Source: a virus. Taken from it: 34,441 nt of DNA. Made by a program: the position numbers and the translations under genes. How positions within the stretch are numbered: the first letter of the stretch is position 1; every line of letters starts with the position of its first letter. Location of the stretch: positions 1 through 34,441 of the IMG/VR virus record IMGVR_UViG_3300009026_000031, one strand, 5' to 3'. The notes beneath the pieces are model-generated. The model was not told the DNA's origin. It did no database searches and saw only the letters and a list, made by a program, of their open reading frames with translations. This document shows, piece by piece, positions 16,168 through 23,074 of this stretch.

Positions 16168-16183
16168 TACGAAATAATTCGTA
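16168..16183. promoter_or_regulatory. Perfect palindromic operator TACGAA-ATAA-TTCGTA
   Basis: A 16-bp site with perfect 6-bp arms and a 4-nt spacer. It pairs with a near-identical site 15 nt downstream and a half-site between them, the usual arrangement for cooperative binding of a dimeric repressor or activator. Confidence 0.55.
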
Positions 16184-16191
16184 ATACTAAC

Positions 16192-16214
16192 TACGAACTA
16201 CGAAATTATTCGTA
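16192..16214. promoter_or_regulatory. Half-site plus second palindrome TACGAA-ATTA-TTCGTA
   Basis: The half-site TACGAA at 16192-16197 is followed at once by a full 16-bp palindrome at 16199-16214, with the same arms as the site at 16168. The three elements have regular spacing. Confidence 0.55.
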
Positions 16215-16533
16215 CGATAACCTTCCTACAACATAAATAGTCTACTAATTTAATAGACTAATAAACATAAAAAAATAACTAAATATTTTAGTAAATTAAT
16301 ACTAACTTTTTTAGTAACAAGATCGTTAAATTTTTGTTAAAATTTGCATAAAAATTAGGTAATATCAAAAACCTATTAAAGGCCATTTTAAGCCTATTTT
16401 AGCCACTTTGCACCTTTGCAATCCCATCATAAGCAATAGCCCAAGATGTGCCAAATTTGGGGTTCTGTTAAAGTTTTGTTAATACTTTTTTTTATGGGCC
16501 TCGGTATCAAATAAATAAGTAAATTGTGTATGA

Positions 16534-16549
16534 ATTGCGATATTGCAAT
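16534..16549. promoter_or_regulatory. Early-type inverted repeat ATTGC-N6-GCAAT
   Basis: ATTGC GATATT GCAAT lies in the leader of the 155-aa gene. It is one of five sites of the form wTTGy-N6-GCAAn in the rightward block, always outside the recognised coding regions and usually just before a gene. Confidence 0.45.
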
Positions 16550-16585
16550 TTAACAATAGCTCTTTTAATTCAAAATTTTAAAAAC

Positions 16586-17053
16586 ATGAAAAATGTAAAC
16601 GAACTTGTTACGCCTAAAACAAGTAAAAAAATTGGCAAAGAAACCGCCTCAATCGTAAAAACCGCTTTAGGTATTGAAGTTTCCGCAAATGTAAATGGTG
16701 CTAAGTTGATTAAACTTTTATCACCTTTGCAAGTAGCTAAAAAAACTTTGAAAATTGCAGTTACTCAAAAGCGTAATGGTTTATTTTTTAATCTTAAATT
16801 GATTAAGGATGAGTGCAAAAGCGAATTTTCAACCTATGTAAGCGAATTGGAAACTAAATTCAATGTCAAAATTTCAAAGGTGGATTTGATTGCAACCATT
16901 AGTGAAACAAACAATTTTATCCCTTTCTTGACTGAAAGTCAAATGATAAAATTCACCGAAAAAAGGTTAAATTTTACACCTAGTTTAATTATTGAAGCAG
17001 TTTCAAAATACTACAAAGCTAATAGGATATTACCTATTAAAATAGCGAAGTAG
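16586..17053 (+). CDS. Unrecognised early protein, 155 aa
   Basis: I place the start at ATG 16586, preceded by the usual A-rich leader. A GTG at 16526 is in frame but would put the inverted repeat at 16534 inside the gene. The protein is Lys-rich (ELVTPKTSKKIGKETASIVK), with alternating helical and beta segments (KKTLKIAVTQKRNGLFFNLK) and no cysteine pattern or membrane span. Codon use is less ATA-rich than in neighbours, with more 'gca/gcg' and CAA codons. It stands alone between two structured non-coding regions, so it is probably a separately controlled early gene. Function unknown. Confidence 0.7.
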   Translation: MKNVNELVTPKTSKKIGKETASIVKTALGIEVSANVNGAKLIKLLSPLQVAKKTLKIAVTQKRNGLFFNLKLIKDECKSEFSTYVSELETKFNVKISKVDLIATISETNNFIPFLTESQMIKFTEKRLNFTPSLIIEAVSKYYKANRILPIKIAK

Positions 17054-17058
17054 TATAA

Positions 17059-17116
17059 AATAGGGTCTAATATCTTGAAAATAAAGATATGTAAAAATTG
17101 AACTTTTGACCCTATT
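17059..17116 (+). ncRNA. Nested stem-loop in the 3' region of the 155-aa gene
   Basis: An outer perfect 9-bp inverted repeat, AATAGGGTC (17059-17067) with GACCCTATT (17108-17116), encloses a second perfect 7-bp stem, ATATCTT / AAGATAT (17070-17090, loop GAAAATA). It starts 5 nt after the stop codon. No T-run follows, so this is not a classical terminator. It could protect the 3' end, or be a regulatory RNA or a cruciform site. Confidence 0.45.
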
Positions 17117-17130
17117 CTATTGACATAAAC

Positions 17131-17146
17131 TTTGCAATATTGCAAG
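17131..17146. promoter_or_regulatory. Inverted repeat TTTGC-AATATT-GCAAG
   Basis: This site contains the perfect 14-bp palindrome TTGCAATATTGCAA and belongs to the wTTGy-N6-GCAAn family. It overlaps an AAACTTTG element (17127-17134) with TTTTG about 18 nt upstream (17104-17108), a plausible promoter for a rightward transcript. Confidence 0.45.
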
Positions 17147-17753
17147 GTGGTTAATATCTCTCTATCAAACCATTGGGGGGGGTGTAAAATTTAGTTATTT
17201 TTTTAATACTTAATATTAGGTATTAAATTAGGCGAAAATTTTATAAGGTAGTTTCTTTGACATATTTATTTATAGGTACATAGATTAACGAAAAAAATCT
17301 ATATTACCAAAAATTTGCAGTATTGGATTGCCCATTTACATAGTCATTCTTGACTCAATTAAGATAGCACATATCAAAAGTTAACTAATATCCTTATATT
17401 AGAAACGCCAATATTAAGGTAGCTTGGACTACAAAATTTTACTATAAATAAACTTACCAATCCCTGACAATAGCACGAAGGGGAAAAAAATGTGTACACA
17501 AAATACATGGGGGGAGATACCTATGTAAGGTTTTGAGTGTAAGAGGGGGCAGAAGAATGTCATGCAAAGAATTGAAGTAATTGGATGACATAGTAAAGAA
17601 GCGGAAGCACTGCAATAGCTATAAAATAGAACCCTTATATATACTCGTATAATTGTAAGTAAAAAAATATATATTAAAAACAATTAGTCCGCATCAGCTG
17701 ACTATAAACTCATGTTCTGGAAATTTAGACTAATCAAATAAAAAAATTAGTAA

Positions 17754-17793
17754 GAAGGGGTGTACTATGTAAATGGTATGCCCTTTCTTTTTT
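17754..17793 (+). terminator. Strong rightward terminator with no gene before it
   Basis: GAAGGGGTGTAC (17754-17765) pairs with GTATGCCCTTTC (17776-17787) over 12 bp including three wobble pairs, followed by TTTTTT. The wobbles pair only in plus-strand RNA. The nearest upstream gene ends 700 nt away, so it ends either a long 3' region or a separate small RNA. Confidence 0.85.
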
Positions 17794-17800
17794 AACCCTA

Positions 17801-17819
17801 CTTTGAGCTTCGGCTAAAG
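17801..17819 (+). other. UUCG tetraloop hairpin in the leader of the early array
   Basis: CTTT, bulged G, AGC, loop TTCG, GCT, AAAG forms a compact hairpin right after the terminator T-run and 53 nt before the 60-aa gene. UUCG loops are unusually stable. It could cap the 5' end of the early transcript or a processing site. Confidence 0.45.
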
Positions 17820-17871
17820 CTGTCCGCAGTCAGCATAAAATGGGGATGGAAACTACAATAAAACTATCATT

Positions 17872-18054
17872 ATGGCAACGAAAATCTACTCGTCCGCTAC
17901 TGGAAAATTAGTTAGACGAAGAATTTATGTAACCGACAAATTGGTTACCGCTTTCATTGAACTAGGCGAAACAAAAAAGGAGGCATTTTTGAAGGTTAAC
18001 CGAATGGGCAAGGAAATTAAATTTAAATCACAATTAAAATTCATGAGTGTATGA
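17872..18054 (+). CDS. Small basic protein, 60 aa, unknown
   Basis: The peptide is Lys/Arg-rich (GKLVRRRIYVTDKLVTAFIE, ending KEIKFKSQLKFMSV), with no cysteine or membrane segment. It is the first gene of the rightward array, and its stop overlaps the ATG of the 36-aa membrane peptide (ATGA). An early host-interaction or DNA-binding role is possible but not shown. Confidence 0.6.
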   Translation: MATKIYSSATGKLVRRRIYVTDKLVTAFIELGETKKEAFLKVNRMGKEIKFKSQLKFMSV

Positions 18055-18161
18055 TCGCATTTTCTATGTTTTTGTATATCATATTTTTAGCATTAATGCT
18101 AATATATGCTATTGGTATCATCTATTTAGCTGTAAAATTTATAAAATTTAAATTAAAATGA
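18051..18161 (+). CDS. 36-aa single-span membrane peptide
   Basis: It overlaps both neighbours by ATGA, good evidence that it is translated. Almost the whole sequence is hydrophobic (FLYIIFLALMLIYAIGIIYL) with a basic end (KFIKFKLK), predicting one membrane helix with a cytoplasmic C-terminus. No family is recognised. Confidence 0.65.
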   Translation: MIAFSMFLYIIFLALMLIYAIGIIYLAVKFIKFKLK

Positions 18162-18364
18162 AGAAATTCAAGACACTAGCTATTTGCATAGCCCTTGCTA
18201 CGCTTATGGCTGACATTTTTATAATGTACATGTTTGAGAGGAGCCCATTATGGTGGATCATATTGTATACAATAAATTTTGGAGGCTTCTTAACTGCATA
18301 CTATAACTATGAGACATACAAGGAATCAAAAATCAAAAGATGGGATAAAAACACAAAAAATTAA
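18158..18364 (+). CDS. 68-aa membrane protein with two spans
   Basis: Two hydrophobic segments, residues about 6-27 (TLAICIALATLMADIFIMYM) and 32-50 (WWIILYTINFGGFLTAYY), are followed by a charged tail (KESKIKRWDKNTKN). It is coupled to the preceding membrane peptide by ATGA. The pair may act together at the inner membrane, for example in exclusion of other phages, but nothing specific is recognised. Confidence 0.6.
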   Translation: MKKFKTLAICIALATLMADIFIMYMFERSPLWWIILYTINFGGFLTAYYNYETYKESKIKRWDKNTKN

Positions 18365-18370
18365 ATAAAA

Positions 18371-18688
18371 ATGGAAAATTTTAAAAAGTACAAAGACAAG
18401 TTCCTTGAGAAGCTTGAATATCAATGTAATGTATACAAGCTAATTGGTAATGGAACAACCGAAAGCCCAATGTGGTTTCAATATAGAAGTAAAGGTTTTG
18501 AGGAAGACAACAGTAAACTGCTTTTTGTTAACTCTCAAAAAAGTGGCATATACTTTGAAATTGAAATAGATGAGAAAGACTCGTGGATACAATACGAGGC
18601 ATTCACTCAACTATACGATTATTTTAGAGACATAAAATATGAGCATATAAAAGAGAATCATCCAACAATTTATAAACAAATAAAATAA
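18371..18688 (+). CDS. Unrecognised 105-aa protein
   Basis: A soluble, charged alpha/beta protein (KKYKDKFLEKLEYQCNVYKL at the N-terminus, FEIEIDEKDSWIQYEAFTQL near the middle). It begins 6 nt after the preceding gene with the leader 'taaataaaaATG'. It has no diagnostic motif. Confidence 0.6.
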   Translation: MENFKKYKDKFLEKLEYQCNVYKLIGNGTTESPMWFQYRSKGFEEDNSKLLFVNSQKSGIYFEIEIDEKDSWIQYEAFTQLYDYFRDIKYEHIKENHPTIYKQIK

Positions 18689-18694
18689 TAACAT

Positions 18695-18904
18695 ATGCAA
18701 GTAGTAATTATTACAAAAAAAGAAAAGTATCTATGGGCATTTAGGTATTCCCAATATTTTTTAGATAAGGATATAAAGGAATGGGCTATGGATTGGCATA
18801 GTTTCGATGTATATAAAGATATAACCATAGAACACGATGATAAATTTGATAAAGTAATAGTAAATAAAACTATAGTGTACGATTATAATATTATAACAAT
18901 ATAA
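18695..18904 (+). CDS. Unrecognised 69-aa protein
   Basis: A small alpha/beta protein rich in aromatic and acidic residues (EKYLWAFRYSQYFLDKDIKE). It starts 6 nt after the 105-aa gene in the same array. No family is recognised. Confidence 0.55.
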   Translation: MQVVIITKKEKYLWAFRYSQYFLDKDIKEWAMDWHSFDVYKDITIEHDDKFDKVIVNKTIVYDYNIITI

Positions 18905-18923
18905 ATAAAACCAATATAAGCCT

Positions 18924-19163
18924 ATGGAAAAAACCCTATGCGTTAGATGTGGGCAAGATATGCCCTTATTAAGGCTGTCTAGATGTGGCTATAATTACTG
19001 CGTTAATTGTAGCACGACAGCAAAGGTAGGTTGTGCACCTATCAACAATCACAAAACTGGAAATACCATCCAAGTATTACCCATGGACTTGGCTGTGAGA
19101 TTAACAAAAGCATCACAGCGTCAAGGATATGGTGTATGCAAGGGCATGAAATCATCATTTTAA
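18924..19163 (+). CDS. DksA/TraR-like zinc-finger protein, 79 aa
   Basis: LCVRCGQDMPLLRLSRCGYN followed by YCVNCST gives a CxxC-x(n)-CxxC pattern with an intervening '...p..RL' segment. This matches the C4 zinc finger of DksA/TraR proteins ('C..Cg..I...RL.a.p....C..C'). The long coiled-coil arm of full DksA is missing, and the zinc finger is at the very N-terminus, so it is a minimal or divergent form. TraR-like phage proteins act in the RNA polymerase secondary channel, but without the coiled coil that role is uncertain. Confidence 0.5.
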   Translation: MEKTLCVRCGQDMPLLRLSRCGYNYCVNCSTTAKVGCAPINNHKTGNTIQVLPMDLAVRLTKASQRQGYGVCKGMKSSF

Positions 19164-19173
19164 AATTAAACAC

Positions 19174-19470
19174 ATGAAAAAAACTATCATTGACTTGCTA
19201 CATAGCAAGGGGATTGTACTTGAATCATTGGTATTACAAGAGAATGGGAATGTAGCTCAAATTAAATTGAGTGATGGATATCTTGTAGAGGTTGGGCCGA
19301 GTTCGTTAACCCTTTATAGGGAAGTTATTAATGTATGCCTTTGGACTAAATATAGTCAAGAACTTTTTACCAAAAAAAGTAATTTAGAAAGAGCTACTGA
19401 ATTCGTAGATACTGTGGTAACATTTCTTAACCCATCAACTTGTAATCTATATGATTATTCAGCTGAATAA
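19174..19470 (+). CDS. Unrecognised 98-aa protein
   Basis: A mixed alpha/beta protein beginning MKKTIIDLLHSKGIVLESLV, with a beta segment VAQIKLSDGYLVEVG and a hydrophilic end. No motifs are recognised. It sits in the array with a 10-nt gap after the zinc-finger gene. Confidence 0.55.
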   Translation: MKKTIIDLLHSKGIVLESLVLQENGNVAQIKLSDGYLVEVGPSSLTLYREVINVCLWTKYSQELFTKKSNLERATEFVDTVVTFLNPSTCNLYDYSAE

Positions 19471-19482
19471 AATAAACCAATT

Positions 19483-19713
19483 ATGAAAAAAGATGATTTA
19501 AAAAATGGATTTTGGATTTTTGGGAACAAGGGTAATGTATGGTCTAATACTGCACATATATTCACTTCCCCAGCATCAAGTACTCTATGTGGTACACCTA
19601 TGTTAAGTACTAATTGGGCAAAATTAAATGGTGTTAAGGAAATTGGTTGTCAAAAATGCCTTAAAATCTACAACCAAAAAACATTAGCTGAAATAATTAT
19701 AGGTAACCTTTAA
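19483..19713 (+). CDS. Small putative zinc-binding protein, 76 aa
   Basis: The pattern His25, STLCGTP (Cys36), a Trp at 45 and IGCQKC (Cys56, Cys59) resembles a small phage family with an 'H...LCG.p....w......i.C..C' zinc ribbon. Function is unknown. It starts with the common 'aaataaaccaattATG' leader. Confidence 0.5.
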   Translation: MKKDDLKNGFWIFGNKGNVWSNTAHIFTSPASSTLCGTPMLSTNWAKLNGVKEIGCQKCLKIYNQKTLAEIIIGNL

Positions 19714-19724
19714 AATAAAATCAA

Positions 19725-19892
19725 ATGAAAAAAGCAGAATTCAAAATGCTCTGGGCTGTGTATACGCCTAGGGGTGATGGTATTTATTGTAGATGGTTTA
19801 CGTACCGATACAAAAAAGATGCTAAAATTATGGCATCTAGGTACAATGGGTCTGATATTAGGCATGAACTTTTTTTAACGTATGATTATTAA
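19725..19892 (+). CDS. 55-aa protein, unknown
   Basis: ATG at 19725 follows the leader 'taaaataaaatcaaATG'. The sequence (MLWAVYTPRGDGIYCRWFTY, then RYKKDAKIMASRYN) looks like a small beta-alpha unit. Similar tiny 'aA.yc.T..G..y..ryt..kkdA' proteins are common in phage arrays. Its stop is 10 nt before the preferred start of the next gene. Confidence 0.55.
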   Translation: MKKAEFKMLWAVYTPRGDGIYCRWFTYRYKKDAKIMASRYNGSDIRHELFLTYDY

Positions 19893-19902
19893 ACAAAATC
19901 AA

Positions 19903-20136
19903 ATGAAAACACTAAAGAAAAAGCAAGAAGAAAGATTAGATTTCGTCGTATTTTTTATTATCCTGATGGGCATTACTATCATCACGCTATCACTCTATGC
20001 AATAAGCGGTTATGATATAGGACGACCCGAAAGAGATGCGTATGCTATCATTGGAATTTTTGGATGTTTCGTATCACTAATTGGATTAACAACCTATTTT
20101 AGTGAGGGTGGAAGGTATTTAAGGAATAAGCATTAA
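19903..20136 (+). CDS. 77-aa membrane protein
   Basis: I chose ATG 19903 because it carries the 'aaaatcaaATG' leader seen at 19725. An upstream in-frame ATG at 19882 would overlap the previous gene. Two hydrophobic segments (FVVFFIILMGITIITLSLYA; AIIGIFGCFVSLIGLTTYF) flank a short loop, and both ends are basic. Function unknown. Confidence 0.55.
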   Translation: MKTLKKKQEERLDFVVFFIILMGITIITLSLYAISGYDIGRPERDAYAIIGIFGCFVSLIGLTTYFSEGGRYLRNKH

Positions 20137-20164
20137 TATTTAAAAACCAATAAAATAAAAATGT

Positions 20165-21880
20165 ATGTACAAAATGTTAACAAACCTTGAATGGTTTCAT
20201 TTATTACCCGAGCCTTATGGCGAACGAGCTATTCACAATGCTATAGCTACAAATAGAGAGGATTTAATTTCTTGGTGCATGTCCGATGCTATCAACGTCT
20301 TCACATGGTGTGAAACTAGCGAGGGACGAGAGTATTGGCAGTCTGTGTATAATAGTTATAAAGAAGCCGATACTACCGCAAGGCATTTATACGAAAGAAA
20401 TGAAACCCTAGCATCTGAAAAGAGATTGAGGGATGCTATTCTAGAAAAAAGCAAACGAGCTGTCGTGTATTCATCATCAATGAAAACTATGCTCAATGCC
20501 CTTGTAGTTCTAGGGTGTAAGGTGTCATGGCATCTACTAGATGACGACTATTGGACGAATGAATTCGCTAACTATATCACCACAAGAAAAGGGATGTTAT
20601 CTTATCTAGCAAATGGTAGAGACCATAAGGTAAATGATAATGGTAGATGGGATAGAGTTGGTAGGCAAGAAATGAAGCCTGCAAAATTAGCCAAAAAACT
20701 GCTACTATCGGGTACTATTTGCGGTAGGTTAATAGAAGCAGATTTTGAAAAATTCTCAAACAATGTTAAATCATACCTCGGTATAGTTGGAGACGAGGAT
20801 GGAGATGGTAAGACATTAAGTTTAAGAGTAGTTAATGGAGAGGATATAAGGAAGGCTTACCTAGGCGATAATTATAGTAAGATATTAGGTAGTGAATCAA
20901 ATCTACATAATTCATGTATGAGGGATGCTAACCGCCAAGAGTATCTTAATATATTCGTTGATAACACAAAGGTTGTTAGCTTGTTAATTGCAGAGGATTC
21001 TGATAATAAGATACTAGGTCGTGCTTTATTATGGGTATTCGATAATGGTGACAAGGGGATGGATACTATATATGGGCCAGACATAGTAATACAGTCGTTT
21101 AAAAATTGGGCTAGCGATAACGACTACTATTTAAAATCAAGGCAGTCCTGTCATCATCATTTATTCGATATATATAATGACAATATACTCCATGATGATT
21201 TAATACGAAAGGTCTCTCTTGAAAAATGGGATTATCAAACTTACCCTTACATGGATTCCCTATTTAGGCTAGAGATTGACGAGAAGCGACTACATAATTC
21301 TACTAGCTTATGTTACGATAGGGAGTTGCGGAACGTAGATGGTACTTGGATAGATGAAAATGGAGACAACTCCGATGGTGATGATAATGAGGATGATAAT
21401 GATGGTGACGATAGAGTTGAATTAAATAATGGAGAATGGGTTGATGAAGAAGATGCTAGATGGCTACACTACCAAAATTACGCAGGGGAATGGCGAGAAG
21501 CATATTATCTAGCAGACGAATGCAGTTGTTGTTATAATGGTGAATGGATGTTAGATAATGATGTTGTTGAAATAGGTAATAGGTGCTACCCTAGAGACCA
21601 TCACGACATTACATTCATTAATGGTAGAGATGAATGGGCTTTATTAGATGATACCGTATACTGCGAATCTAATCAAGAGTATATACTTATGAGCGATGCG
21701 GTTGAGTTAGCGGGTGAAGGATGGTGTCACGAGGATGATGCTAGAAGATGTGATACCGATGGCTTATACTATATGACTGACGATATGACTATGCATGGTA
21801 ATGTATGGGTAGCGGATTGTAATACAGAAACATATTTAGAAACATTAAAAATTAAATCAAATGAAAATGAAACCGCATGA
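20165..21880 (+). CDS. Large conserved phage protein of unknown role, 571 aa
   Basis: A central segment (about 245-290) reads NLHNSCMRDANRQEYLNIFV, then KVVSLLIAEDSDNKILGRAL, then LW. This 'SCMR...Y...n......li.e....iGRALLW' pattern is shared by large unannotated proteins of many phages, as I recall it, with no established function. A very acidic linker (about 390-420, runs of Asp/Gly/Asn) leads to a C-terminal region of about 150 residues with repeated short units: CCYNGEWMLDNDVVE, VYCESNQEYILMSDAVEL, RCDTDGLYYMTDDM. These look like tandem small beta hairpins with Cys. The N-terminal 200 residues are helical. Start at 20165 is the first ATG of the open frame. It overlaps the M20-like gene by 20 nt. 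Confidence 0.75.
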   Translation: MYKMLTNLEWFHLLPEPYGERAIHNAIATNREDLISWCMSDAINVFTWCETSEGREYWQSVYNSYKEADTTARHLYERNETLASEKRLRDAILEKSKRAVVYSSSMKTMLNALVVLGCKVSWHLLDDDYWTNEFANYITTRKGMLSYLANGRDHKVNDNGRWDRVGRQEMKPAKLAKKLLLSGTICGRLIEADFEKFSNNVKSYLGIVGDEDGDGKTLSLRVVNGEDIRKAYLGDNYSKILGSESNLHNSCMRDANRQEYLNIFVDNTKVVSLLIAEDSDNKILGRALLWVFDNGDKGMDTIYGPDIVIQSFKNWASDNDYYLKSRQSCHHHLFDIYNDNILHDDLIRKVSLEKWDYQTYPYMDSLFRLEIDEKRLHNSTSLCYDRELRNVDGTWIDENGDNSDGDDNEDDNDGDDRVELNNGEWVDEEDARWLHYQNYAGEWREAYYLADECSCCYNGEWMLDNDVVEIGNRCYPRDHHDITFINGRDEWALLDDTVYCESNQEYILMSDAVELAGEGWCHEDDARRCDTDGLYYMTDDMTMHGNVWVADCNTETYLETLKIKSNENETA

Positions 21881-22910
21881 AAAACAATTGCTGATTAACA
21901 CATTACATATCCAATCGTATTCGGGTAATACAGATAGGATGGAAGATTACATAATTGATTATATTAATTCTCTAGGTCTTACTCATGTATATGATAATGG
22001 GAATATATATATAACAAAGGGAGTCTCTGATAATTACCCATGCATGATATCACACACCGATACAGTACATGAAATTATACCCGATAAGGAGTACACTATT
22101 ATAGCTAACGATGAGTTTGCAATAGGATATAATAAGGTTAAGATGCAAGCAACTGGATGCGGTGGGGATGATAAGGTCGGGATATTTATGTGCTTACAAT
22201 TACTGCAAGAGTATGACGCTATTAAGATAGCCTTCTTTAGAGATGAGGAGGTTGGGTGTATTGGTAGCTATGACGCTAACATAGACTTCTTTAGCGATAC
22301 CCGATTCGTATTGCAATGCGATAGACGTGGCAATACAGACTTTGTTGATAATATCTATAGCGTACAATTACAAAGTAAGAGGTTCAAGAGGGATGTATCA
22401 AAGATACTATCCAAGTATGGGTATACTCCAACACATGGTATGCTTACTGACGTATATGCTATTAAGCAAATGGGGGTAGGGGTATCAGTAGCTAACATGA
22501 GCTGCGGTTATTATAATCCCCATTGTGATGATGAGACGATCAGCCTAGTAGATGTATCGAATTGTCTTAATATGTGTAGGGATATATTTACTAATATGAC
22601 TAGTGTATATGAGCATAAGACTGATGTGGTAGGCAAGACTAATAAGTATGTCGGTAGCTATGGCTCATATAATGATTGGGAAAATTGGTCAGATGATTGG
22701 GATATGGATAAATCAAAAACTATCATCAATCCAAACAATACACAAAATGAGATTGACTTTTATGAGAATAATGAGAAATGTGGGTCATGCCTAGAATGGA
22801 AGCATCATGATGTAATTGAATATTGTATCCCTTACAATTGCTTTGTATGTGACGATTGTATGGAAGAGGTTGGAGCACCAACAATAATTGAGACATATGA
22901 CAAAGATTAA
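21861..22910 (+). CDS. M20/peptidase T-like metallopeptidase, compact form, with C-terminal Cys cluster
   Basis: All expected metal ligands are visible: MISHTDTVH (His65, Asp67), GCGGDDKVG (bridging Asp103 or 104), FFRDEEVGCIGS (Glu129/Glu130), QCDRRGNTD (Asp154) and NPHCDDE (His221). This order is that of di-zinc M20/M28/M42 aminopeptidases and dipeptidases. Only about 65 residues separate Asp154 from His221, so the large dimerisation/lid domain of M20 is absent or much reduced. The C-terminus (about 308-335) holds CGSCLEW...CFVCDDC, a likely zinc ribbon. It overlaps the 571-aa gene by 20 nt. A role in degrading host peptides or an antimicrobial peptide is speculation. Confidence 0.75.
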   Translation: MKMKPHEKQLLINTLHIQSYSGNTDRMEDYIIDYINSLGLTHVYDNGNIYITKGVSDNYPCMISHTDTVHEIIPDKEYTIIANDEFAIGYNKVKMQATGCGGDDKVGIFMCLQLLQEYDAIKIAFFRDEEVGCIGSYDANIDFFSDTRFVLQCDRRGNTDFVDNIYSVQLQSKRFKRDVSKILSKYGYTPTHGMLTDVYAIKQMGVGVSVANMSCGYYNPHCDDETISLVDVSNCLNMCRDIFTNMTSVYEHKTDVVGKTNKYVGSYGSYNDWENWSDDWDMDKSKTIINPNNTQNEIDFYENNEKCGSCLEWKHHDVIEYCIPYNCFVCDDCMEEVGAPTIIETYDKD

Positions 22911-23064
22911 CAAAATAACGATGCAGATTAAGGCACTAAACGTGCAGATAGAAAGCGGTAGGGTAAAAAATATATACGCAGTTAAGAATAAAATTAAAAC
23001 CCTAAAGCATCAGCTTAAAATTGAATTAGACTCAAGTAATTGGTGGCAGTATTTAAATAATTAA
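22897..23064 (+). CDS. 55-aa basic helical protein
   Basis: ATG at 22897 overlaps the end of the peptidase gene; an in-frame ATG at 22921 gives a 47-aa form. The sequence is Lys-rich and predicted as one long helix (SGRVKNIYAVKNKIKTLKHQ), ending SSNWWQYLNN. Unknown function. Confidence 0.5.
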   Translation: MTKINKITMQIKALNVQIESGRVKNIYAVKNKIKTLKHQLKIELDSSNWWQYLNN

Positions 23065-23074
23065 AAACAAATCT

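Larger units (their letters stand above)
15839..16585. other. Divergent non-coding control region with many inverted repeats
   Basis: About 700 nt between the leftward late block and the rightward block carries no supported gene. It is very AT-rich and dense in short inverted repeats: AAAACAT-N4-ATGTTTT (15890-15907), the two TACGAA palindromes (16168-16214), TAGTCTA-N9-TAGACTA (16238-16260), ACTAAA-N3-TTTAGT (16278-16292) and ACTAA-N5-TTAGT (16301-16315). It likely holds divergent promoters and possibly an origin. No DnaA-box cluster is visible. Confidence 0.6.
17147..17871 (+). other. Non-coding region upstream of the early gene array, ends in a terminator
   Basis: About 720 nt hold no convincing coding sequence on either strand. 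Features are a 7-bp stem ATTAGTC (17683-17689) with GACTAAT (17728-17734), a strong terminator (17754-17793), a TTCG-capped hairpin (17801-17819), and a near-exact repeat GTCCGCATCAGC (17687-17698) / GTCCGCAGTCAGC (17822-17834). The segment before the terminator could encode a small RNA. Confidence 0.5.

Noticed and set aside
17429-17683. Minus-strand 84-codon open frame in the non-coding region
   Set aside because: It is Cys/Phe/Ile-rich with no motif, runs against the local gene direction and has no leader or neighbour. It looks like a chance frame in AT-rich DNA.
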